This document shows positions 4,955-10,905 of a stretch of DNA of 12,299 nt, piece by piece; position 1 is the first letter of the stretch; each line of letters begins with the position of its first letter. The translations under genes were made by a program, and so were the position numbers. The stretch covers positions 1 through 12,299 of the forward strand of contig JBLHKW010000151.1 in assembly GCA_047618565.1 (NCBI GenBank). Direction: 5' to 3'. Origin of the DNA: JBLHKW01 sp047618565 (GTDB taxonomy: Bacteria > Planctomycetota > UBA1135 > GCA-002686595). The notes under the pieces are model-generated. The model did not search any database and was not told where the DNA came from. It saw only the letters and a list, made by a program, of their open reading frames with translations.

Positions 4955-6856
4955 ATGAGCAAGAGCAAGATCATCGGAATCGACCTGGGTACCACCAACT
5001 CAGTCGTGACCGTCATGGAGGGTGGAGAGCCCACCGTCATCACCAATCTCGAAGGCGCCCGCACGACGCCCTCGGTCGTCGGATTCCAGAGTGACGGCTC
5101 GCGCCTGGTCGGCGCGCCGGCCAAGCGCCAGGCGGTCACCAACCCCACGAACACGGTCTCCTCGGTGAAGCGCTTCATGGGGCGCCGTCACCACGAGGTC
5201 GACCAGGAAGAGAAGACCGTAGTCTACAAGCTCGTCGGCGGAGCTGAGGACCTGGTGAAGGTCGACATCAACGGGAAGCAGTACTCGCCGCCCGAGATCA
5301 GCGCGATGATCCTGGGCTACCTCAAGGAAGCCGCGGAAGCGCACCTGGGCGAGACCGTCGATCGCGCCGTGATCACGGTCCCGGCCTACTTCAACGACTC
5401 CCAGCGCCAGGCGACGAAGGACGCGGGCGCGATCGCCGGCCTGACCGTCGAGCGCATCATCAACGAGCCGACCGCGGCCACCCTGGCCTACGGCCTGGAC
5501 AAGAAGAAGCAGGGGCGCGTCGCGGTCTACGACTTCGGCGGCGGCACCTTCGACGTCTCGATCCTCGAGATCGGCGACGGCGTCTTCGAGGTGCTCTCCA
5601 CCAATGGTGACACGCACCTGGGTGGCGACGACTTCGACGAGATCCTGATCAAGCACGTGGCCGAGGACTTCAAGGCGTCCAGTGGCATCGACGTGCGCCA
5701 GGATCCGATGGCCCTGCAGCGTCTCAAGGAAGCCTGCGAGAAGGCCAAGTGCGAGCTGTCTGCGGCCACGCAGACGGACATCAACCTGCCCTTCATCACG
5801 GCCGACTCGTCCGGTCCGAAGCACCTTCAACTGTCCCTGACGCGCGCCAAGTTCGAGCAGCTCGTCGAGGACCTGATCCAGCGCACTGCCGCGCCTTGCC
5901 GCAAGGCGATCCAGGACGCCAAGCTGGACCCGTCGAAGATCGACGACGTGATCCTGGTCGGTGGCTCGACCCGCATCCCGGCCGTGCAGGCCATCGTCAA
6001 GGAGATCTTCGGTCAGGAGCCCAACAAGAGCGTCAACCCGGACGAGGTCGTCGCGGTCGGCGCGGGCATCCAGGGCGGCATCCTGGCGGGCGAGGTCTCC
6101 GACGTCGTGCTGCTCGATGTGACCCCCCTGTCCCTCGGTATCGAGACCCTGGGCGGAGTGTTCACGAAGCTCGTGGAGCGCAACACGACCATCCCGACCT
6201 CGAAGAGTCAGGTCTTCTCGACGGCCAGCGATGGCCAGCCGAGCGTGGACATCAAGGTCTTCCAGGGCGAGCGCGAGTTCGCCACCGACAACCGCCTGGT
6301 CGGCAACTTCGTGCTCGACGGCATCGCCTCCGCAGCGCGCGGGACACCGCAGATCGACGTCAGCTTCGACATCGACTCGGACGGCATCCTTAACGTGAAG
6401 GCGCTCGACAAGGCCACCGGCAAGGAGCAGAAGATCCGCATCGAGGCGTCCTCCGGGCTGAGCGAGGAAGAGGTCAAGCGCATGCGCGACGAGGCCGAAG
6501 CTCACGCCGAGGGTGACAAGGAGCGGCGCGAGGTGGTCGACCTCAAGAACCAGGTCGACCACCTGGTGCACGAGACCGACAAGCAGATGAAGGACCACGC
6601 GGACAAGCTCTCGGACGAGGACAAGACCGAGATCGAGGCTGCCAAGGAAGAGCTGAAGGCCGCGGCCGAGGCCGGGGACAAGGCGACCATCGAGGCCGCG
6701 CTGCAGACCTTCCAGACCAAGGCCCAGAAGCTGGGTCAGGTGATCCAGGAGGCCGAGCAGAAGGCGAGCGAAGCCGGACCCGCGCCCGACGCAGACCCGG
6801 GCTCCGAGCCGGATTCCGACGAGCCGGTCGACGCGGACTTCGAGGTCAAGAGCTAG
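4955..6856 (+). CDS. dnaK: Chaperone protein DnaK (Hsp70)
   Basis: 633 residues, the normal DnaK length. The nucleotide-binding domain (1-about 384) carries IDLGTTNS (9-16), catalytic-type Lys72 (SVKRFMGR), DFGGGTFDVSIL (193-204, with Thr198 in the autophosphorylation position) and VILVGGSTRIPAVQ (332-345). The interdomain linker is VLLDVTPLSLGIET (385-398). The substrate-binding beta-sandwich covers about 399-505 and the helical lid about 506-605. A disordered acidic tail ends in DEPVDADFEVKS, close to the conserved DnaK terminus. It binds exposed hydrophobic segments of client proteins in an ATP-driven cycle with DnaJ and GrpE, neither of which is encoded in this window. AGGAAG (4943-4948) six nt before ATG 4955 is the clearest Shine-Dalgarno of the window and fits high expression. 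The gene stands alone between a 203-bp regulatory gap and a strong terminator. Its position behind a two-component pair, not beside grpE or dnaJ, is notable. Confidence 0.99.
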   Translation: MSKSKIIGIDLGTTNSVVTVMEGGEPTVITNLEGARTTPSVVGFQSDGSRLVGAPAKRQAVTNPTNTVSSVKRFMGRRHHEVDQEEKTVVYKLVGGAEDLVKVDINGKQYSPPEISAMILGYLKEAAEAHLGETVDRAVITVPAYFNDSQRQATKDAGAIAGLTVERIINEPTAATLAYGLDKKKQGRVAVYDFGGGTFDVSILEIGDGVFEVLSTNGDTHLGGDDFDEILIKHVAEDFKASSGIDVRQDPMALQRLKEACEKAKCELSAATQTDINLPFITADSSGPKHLQLSLTRAKFEQLVEDLIQRTAAPCRKAIQDAKLDPSKIDDVILVGGSTRIPAVQAIVKEIFGQEPNKSVNPDEVVAVGAGIQGGILAGEVSDVVLLDVTPLSLGIETLGGVFTKLVERNTTIPTSKSQVFSTASDGQPSVDIKVFQGEREFATDNRLVGNFVLDGIASAARGTPQIDVSFDIDSDGILNVKALDKATGKEQKIRIEASSGLSEEEVKRMRDEAEAHAEGDKERREVVDLKNQVDHLVHETDKQMKDHADKLSDEDKTEIEAAKEELKAAAEAGDKATIEAALQTFQTKAQKLGQVIQEAEQKASEAGPAPDADPGSEPDSDEPVDADFEVKS

Positions 6857-6871
6857 TCGACGAGCGCACCG

Positions 6872-6888
6872 GTCGGATTCCGTCCGAC
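6872..6888 (+). other. Small hairpin before the dnaK terminator
   Basis: GTCGGA (6872-6877) pairs with TCCGAC (6883-6888) around TTCCG, lying between the dnaK stop and the main terminator. It may stabilise the 3' end of the mRNA. It is not followed by T-rich sequence, so it is not itself a terminator. Confidence 0.45.
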
Positions 6889-6896
6889 GGATTCAT

Positions 6897-6936
6897 GAAC
6901 CCTCCTGGCCCCATGGGCCGGGAGGGTTCTTTCATT
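6897..6936 (+). terminator. Strong intrinsic terminator of dnaK
   Basis: A 15-bp stem (6897-6911 with 6915-6929, one G-T pair) closes on a 3-nt CAT loop and is followed by TTTCATT. Its position 41 nt after the dnaK stop codon and its high stem stability make it the best terminator in the window. It separates dnaK from the ABC operon. Confidence 0.9.
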
Positions 6937-7061
6937 GGCCCAGCGTGCGCAACCGCACGCACGCCTGCGCGCTTTGCGAGAAGCGACCCCGCGATCGGGA
7001 GGGCCGGCGCGCAGGACGGGCAGACGTCCAGGGTGCCGCGAGGGCTCGCACGGGGGTGAAA

Positions 7062-7080
7062 AGGGGCCTGTAGCGCCCCT
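7062..7080. promoter_or_regulatory. AGGGGC-N7-GCCCCT dyad upstream of the sigma-54 promoter
   Basis: AGGGGC (7062-7067) and GCCCCT (7075-7080) form a perfect inverted repeat centred about 56 bp before the start site predicted from the sigma-54 element. A further dyad, GGTG-CTGT-CACC, lies at 7082-7093, and GCCCCTT at 7095-7101 can also pair with AAGGGGC at 7061-7067. It is a possible activator or IHF-region site. Short GC palindromes are common in DNA of this composition, so confidence is low. Confidence 0.3.
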
Positions 7081-7100
7081 GGGTGCTGTCACCAGCCCCT

Positions 7101-7116
7101 TGGCACGCGGCTTGCA
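7101..7116 (+). promoter_or_regulatory. Consensus sigma-54 (RpoN) promoter
   Basis: The sequence TTGGCACGCGGCTTGCA (7100-7116) matches the sigma-54 consensus YTGGCACG-N4-TTGCW at every specified base. GG (7102-7103) and GC (7114-7115) are correctly spaced at -24 and -12, predicting a start near 7127. It is intergenic, on the coding strand, and 195 bp before the first gene of the ABC operon. Such promoters need an NtrC-family activator like the one encoded at 3345-4751. Whether that particular activator acts here is inference. Confidence 0.75.
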
Positions 7117-7271
7117 TTCCCTCCCCTCAGCGAGCGCCGTCAGGGTGCTCCTTGCCAGGTCCAACATCCTGGCGGTAGCTCGCTGTCCTCCACCCTGCTC
7201 GAGCCCGCCGGATTCCAACCGGCTTCAGCCTCCGCGCAGGGGTATCGAAGCAACTGGAATCGAGCCGCCAG

Positions 7272-7300
7272 TTGAGGGCGTGCGGCGCTCCGGGTAGGCT
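7272..7300 (+). promoter_or_regulatory. Sigma-70-like promoter giving a near-leaderless ABC operon mRNA
   Basis: TTGAGG (7272-7277) and TAGGCT (7295-7300) are separated by exactly 17 bp and resemble -35 and -10 boxes. The start would fall about 7306-7308, only a few bases before ATG 7311, giving an almost leaderless transcript. That would fit the absence of any Shine-Dalgarno sequence before this gene. It could be a second, housekeeping promoter beside the sigma-54 one. Confidence 0.45.
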
Positions 7301-7310
7301 CCCTCGCCGA

Positions 7311-8546
7311 ATGATCGAAGTCGCACAGCTCACCCGTCGTTTCGGCTCCCTCGTCGCGGTCGATAACATCTCGTTCAGCCTGGAGCGCGGCGAGGTCGTC
7401 GGATTTCTGGGGCCCAACGGCGCCGGCAAGACGACCACCATGCGCATCCTCGCGGGCTTCATGCCCGCGACCTCCGCCGAACGCGTGGTCGTCGCGGGAC
7501 ACGATGTCCTGCGCGAGTCCATGAAGGCGCGCGCACACATCGGCTACCTGCCGGAATCGGTGCCTCTGTATCGCGAGCTGCGAGTGCGCGAGATGATGGC
7601 CTTCCAGGGCAAGCTGCACGGGCTCAGTCGCGCCGAACGCAAGCGCCGCATTCCGGAGGTGCTCGACCGGGTGGGCGTGCTCGATCGCGAGAGCCAGCTC
7701 GTCGGGACCCTGTCGCGCGGCTTGCGCCAGCGCGTCGGGCTCGCGGTGGCGCTGCTGCCGCGTCCCGAGGTCATGATCCTCGACGAGCCGACCAGCGGGC
7801 TGGACCCGATCCAGCGCGCCGAGGTGCGCGATCTCCTGCGCTCCCTGGCCGACGAACACACGGTACTGCTGTCCTCCCACATCCTGGCCGAGATCGAGCA
7901 GGTCTGCCCGCGCGTGATCATCCTGCGCGAGGGTGCGATCGTCGCCGATGGCGCGCAGGCGGACCTGGTCCGTGACGTGCACGGTGCGGGGCACGTGCGG
8001 CTCGAGGCATTTGTGGGCGGTGACGTGAACGGTGCCATGAAGCTCCTCGGCAGTTTGCCGGGGGTGGGCGTGGTGCACGATCGCGGCAAGCTGGGCATTC
8101 ACCACGCGTTCGATGTGGAAGGTGGGGGCGACCTGCGCGAGGACGTCGGAGCCCTCGCGGCACAGAAGGGCTGGGCCCTGCGCGAGCTGTCCTGGCGCGA
8201 GCCGACCCTGGAGGAGCTCTTTACTCAGCTGGTGCTGGGCGAGCAGAGTGCGCGGGCGTCGGACGCGTCCTCCGCGCCCTCCGCGTCGGGCCCGGCTATC
8301 GCCGAGTCCTCCCCCGGCGACAGTGGTCTGCTTACCCTGACCGGCATGGGCGCACCCGCGGCCACCGAGGCGGCGCCGCCGGAAAAGATCATCTACAGCC
8401 TCAATCCATTCGATCAGGGCGCCTCCCGTGACCTCGGCCGCCCGATGACGGTCACGCCGCCGCCGACAGTCGACCTCGATCCGTCGAAGCCCGCGGACGA
8501 TGCGTCCGATGGCGAGGGCGAGGGCGAGGCCTGCGACAACGCATGA
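7311..8546 (+). CDS. ABC transporter ATP-binding protein, GldA/CcmA-like, with disordered C-terminal tail
   Basis: 411 residues. The ATPase domain (1-about 220) shows Walker A GPNGAGKT (34-41), a Q-loop-region GYLPES (78-83) typical of the GldA/CcmA branch where Glu replaces Gln, signature LSRGLRQR (134-141), Walker B VMILDEP (154-160, catalytic Glu159), D-loop SGLD and H-loop His190. A regulatory domain follows (about 221-305), ending in the family motif EPTLEELF (297-304). It should power the membrane partner encoded next, with which it overlaps by 4 nt (ATGA). ATG 7311 is preferred over the in-frame TTG at 7272 because homology begins at MIEVAQLTRRFG. Residues about 311-411 are an unusual extension: Ala/Ser/Pro-rich, acidic at the end (repeated EGEGEA), with one more ordered-looking island IIYSLNPFDQG at about 362-372. 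Usual family members stop near residue 310. The transported substrate is unknown. Confidence 0.95.
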   Translation: MIEVAQLTRRFGSLVAVDNISFSLERGEVVGFLGPNGAGKTTTMRILAGFMPATSAERVVVAGHDVLRESMKARAHIGYLPESVPLYRELRVREMMAFQGKLHGLSRAERKRRIPEVLDRVGVLDRESQLVGTLSRGLRQRVGLAVALLPRPEVMILDEPTSGLDPIQRAEVRDLLRSLADEHTVLLSSHILAEIEQVCPRVIILREGAIVADGAQADLVRDVHGAGHVRLEAFVGGDVNGAMKLLGSLPGVGVVHDRGKLGIHHAFDVEGGGDLREDVGALAAQKGWALRELSWREPTLEELFTQLVLGEQSARASDASSAPSASGPAIAESSPGDSGLLTLTGMGAPAATEAAPPEKIIYSLNPFDQGASRDLGRPMTVTPPPTVDLDPSKPADDASDGEGEGEACDNA

Positions 8547-9334
8547 AACGCGTCGTCGCCATCACACAACAGGAACTGGCCGGGCTGTTCCTCTCGCCGC
8601 TGGCGTGGGTCCTGCTCGTGGCTTCGTTGCTCGTCAACGGCTTCTTCTTCTTCCTCTACATCACGCAACTGGGCGGCAACGTGACCGTCGCCCTCGACCT
8701 GCTGCTCGGTGGGGGCTGGCCCTTCTGGGCCTTCCTGGTCTTTCTGCCGCCGCTGCTGACGATGCGCATGATCTCGGAGGAGGCACGCTCGGGAACGCTC
8801 GAGTACCTGCTCACGGCGCCGGTCAGCGACGCCGCCGTGGTCGCGGGCAAGTTCATCGCGGCCACGATCTTCATGGCATTGCTCTGGTCATCGGTTCTGG
8901 TCTACGCGCTCGCGATTCAGTTCGCAGGCGTGACACCGGACTGGGGCAACGTCCTGGGCGGCTACATGGGCGCCGTACTCTGCTCCGGGCTGTTCATCGC
9001 GATCGGCTTGCTGGCGAGCAGCATGACCAAGACGCCGCTCCTGGCGGCCTTCCTCGCCTTCATCGCGGACCTGCTCTGGATGGTGCTCCCGATGCTGGCC
9101 GAGATGGTGATGAAGCAGCTCCGCTCCCTGCTCGCAGGCGTCGCGGGTGGACTCGAGGCCGCACAGGACCGCATCTCAGGCGCGCTCGATGCGATGAACG
9201 TGCTCTCGCACTTTCAAAAGTCCTTCCTGCACGGCGTCGTCGACACGGCCGAGATCGTCTTCTTCCTGACCTGGACACTGTTCTTCCTGTTCCTGACCGT
9301 TCGCCGGCTCGAGGCCCAGAGGTGGCGCGGATGA
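8543..9334 (+). CDS. ABC-2 type transporter permease (GldF-like)
   Basis: 263 residues with six predicted membrane helices at about 20-40, 58-75, 104-126, 138-158, 164-190 and 232-254. The cytoplasmic loop after helix 2 carries MRMISEEARSGTLEYLLTAPVSD (74-96), the coupling-region motif characteristic of ABC-2 permeases next to GldG-like proteins. The loop before helix 6 has the family-typical LSHFQKSFLHGVVD (221-234). It forms the inner-membrane channel or force-transducing subunit with the preceding ATPase. Start and stop each overlap the neighbours by 4 nt (ATGA at 8543 and 9331), so translation is coupled through the operon. The start lacks a strong ribosome-binding site, as expected for coupling. 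The family assignment rests on motifs and gene order. Substrate and direction are unknown. Confidence 0.93.
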   Translation: MKRVVAITQQELAGLFLSPLAWVLLVASLLVNGFFFFLYITQLGGNVTVALDLLLGGGWPFWAFLVFLPPLLTMRMISEEARSGTLEYLLTAPVSDAAVVAGKFIAATIFMALLWSSVLVYALAIQFAGVTPDWGNVLGGYMGAVLCSGLFIAIGLLASSMTKTPLLAAFLAFIADLLWMVLPMLAEMVMKQLRSLLAGVAGGLEAAQDRISGALDAMNVLSHFQKSFLHGVVDTAEIVFFLTWTLFFLFLTVRRLEAQRWRG

Positions 9335-10905
9335 GTGATCCCAAGCTCGCGCACGCCGGTACCGGATGGGTCACGCGTCTCGGCATCTCGCTGCAGGTCG
9401 TCGTGACCGGCGTCCTGGCGCTGGGCGTCGTCCTGCTGGTCAACTGGCTCGCCGGTCGTCCGGGGCTGCACCTGCGCTTTGATCTGACCGAGAAGCGACT
9501 CAACACCTTGAGCACCGCTGCCCTGGGCATGCTGGGGCGCCTCGAGGAGCCCGTGCAGATCGACGTCTTCTTCAGGCCCGAGCCCGGTCCACTTGCGGCC
9601 GTTGCGGACGAGGCCATGCAGCGCACCTACCGCTTGCTGGTGCTCTTCGATCAGGCCGGCGAACACATCGACGTCACCGTGCACGACATGAACGACACGC
9701 TCGAGGTGCAGGTGCGCCTCGACGAGTTGCAGGTGCGCGGCTTCGAGAACTGCATCGTGGTCTCGAGCGATGGCCAGCGCGAAGTACTGCGGCTGGTCGG
9801 CGAGCTGGCACAGTTCGATCCGGGCCGGCCGCGTCAGGCCGGCTTCCGGCCCGCGACGATCCTGTCCTACGATGCGGAACAGAGGCTGGTGCAGGGCATC
9901 CTCGGTGTCACCAGCGGCGACGTCGTGAAGGTCTACTTCAGCACGGGACACGGCGAGCGTGACCTCTACGACCTCGAAGAGGTGAACAACCTCGGCAAGC
10001 TCCACACGGCACTCATCGAAGATGGCTTCGACGCGGCCTGGTGGCAGTTCGAAGAGGACGGCCCGGTTCCAGAAGACTGCTCGGCCCTGGCGCTGATCGG
10101 TCCCACCACACCCTTCGCGGAACAGGAGCTGCTTGCGATCCAGGAGTACGTCGACGCCGGCGGGCGGCTGATCGTGGCGACCGCCAACAGGCCGGACGAC
10201 CTCGAGCGCAGCAGCATCCCCGAGTTGCTCGAGCACTACGGCGTCGAGGTCAGTCCCGGGCTCGTGGCGCAGCCCTTCGTGGATTCGACCGGCCAGGTGG
10301 TCTTCGGGGACACGCGCAGTGCCGCATTCCGCGTGCTCTCCGACAGCATGTTGCCGCACCCGATCACCGACCCCCTGCGCCAGGGGGATCGCAACATCGT
10401 CTTCTCGTTCACGCACAGTCTGAAGGTCGTGCGCCAGCCGGAGGGTGGCGGCGTGCGTCCCATCCTGCGCTCCCAGCCGGTCACCTGGCTCGACCTGCCG
10501 CCGAACGACTTCCAGCCCGACCCTGACGGCGAGATCGAGGGGCCCTTCGACGTGGCGCTGGTCGCGGAGATCGCGCCGCCGGGCACCCAGGACGTGGCGC
10601 CGCTCGAAGCGCGCACCCAGTCGCGCATCGTGATCGTGGGCTCCTCCGACGTGTTCTGCTCGAAGTGGATCGAGTTCAACGCGGACTTCCTGCGCAACGT
10701 CTTCAACTGGGCCGTGTCGCGGGACTACCGCGTGAACATCTCTCCGCGCGATCCGGATCTGCGGCGCTTGCCGATGGGGGAGTCGAACGAGACCGCGAAC
10801 GTGGCACGCTTCGCCCTGTGGGTTGTCCCGGGCGTGTGCTTCCTGCTCGGCGTCGCCATGGCCTTCGTGCGCCGCAGCCGCGGACCCAGCCTGAAGTCGT
10901 CATGA
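9331..10905 (+). CDS. GldG-like ABC transporter auxiliary protein (ABC_transp_aux)
   Basis: 524 residues. An N-terminal membrane helix (about 18-41) is followed by the family hallmark RFDLTEKRLNTLS (49-61). A large extracytoplasmic region holds the ABC_transp_aux domain (PF09822-like) with STGHGER (204-210), DAGGRLIVATAN (275-286) and VGSSDVFCSKWIEFNADFLRNVFNW (436-460). A second membrane helix (about 491-513) leads to a short basic tail. The body thus sits outside the inner membrane, anchored at both ends, as in Bacteroidetes GldG, where it works with GldA and GldF in a complex tied to gliding and type IX secretion. In other phyla the same set has no proven function. ATG 9331 overlaps the permease stop and has AGAGG 8 nt upstream (9318-9322). 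An open frame continues upstream to about 8500, but that part is antisense-like Arg-rich sequence in the permease region and is not coding. Confidence 0.92.
   Translation: MSDPKLAHAGTGWVTRLGISLQVVVTGVLALGVVLLVNWLAGRPGLHLRFDLTEKRLNTLSTAALGMLGRLEEPVQIDVFFRPEPGPLAAVADEAMQRTYRLLVLFDQAGEHIDVTVHDMNDTLEVQVRLDELQVRGFENCIVVSSDGQREVLRLVGELAQFDPGRPRQAGFRPATILSYDAEQRLVQGILGVTSGDVVKVYFSTGHGERDLYDLEEVNNLGKLHTALIEDGFDAAWWQFEEDGPVPEDCSALALIGPTTPFAEQELLAIQEYVDAGGRLIVATANRPDDLERSSIPELLEHYGVEVSPGLVAQPFVDSTGQVVFGDTRSAAFRVLSDSMLPHPITDPLRQGDRNIVFSFTHSLKVVRQPEGGGVRPILRSQPVTWLDLPPNDFQPDPDGEIEGPFDVALVAEIAPPGTQDVAPLEARTQSRIVIVGSSDVFCSKWIEFNADFLRNVFNWAVSRDYRVNISPRDPDLRRLPMGESNETANVARFALWVVPGVCFLLGVAMAFVRRSRGPSLKSS

Larger units (their letters stand above)
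6937..7310 (+). other. Regulatory intergenic region before the ABC transporter operon
   Basis: No supported gene is present. An open frame at 6935-7297 translates to Arg/Pro/Gly-rich sequence with no recognisable domain. The region contains several short overlapping dyads at 7061-7101, a consensus sigma-54 promoter at 7101-7116, a GCCGG/CCGGC hairpin at 7207-7223 and a sigma-70-like promoter at 7272-7300. A transcript from the sigma-54 site would have an untranslated leader of about 184 nt. Confidence 0.65.

Noticed and set aside
5000..6598. 532-codon open frame on the minus strand inside dnaK
   Set aside because: It is the antisense shadow of dnaK, caused by GC-rich codon bias. Its translation has no family motifs and is dominated by Leu, Val, Asp and Arg.
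7201..7270. tRNA-like GCCGG-ATTCCAA-CCGGC stem followed later by CCGCCA
   Set aside because: The loop lacks the TTCRANY T-loop consensus on either strand, and no acceptor, D or anticodon arms can be placed.
6935..7297. 120-codon open frame between dnaK and the ABC operon
   Set aside because: It has an Arg/Pro/Gly-rich composition, no domain and no ribosome-binding site, and it runs through promoter elements. It starts inside the terminator's T-tract region.
8500..9330. Upstream extension of the GldG-like open frame
   Set aside because: This part overlaps the permease gene in another frame and is Arg/Pro/His-rich. Homology and the coupled ATGA start place the real start at 9331.
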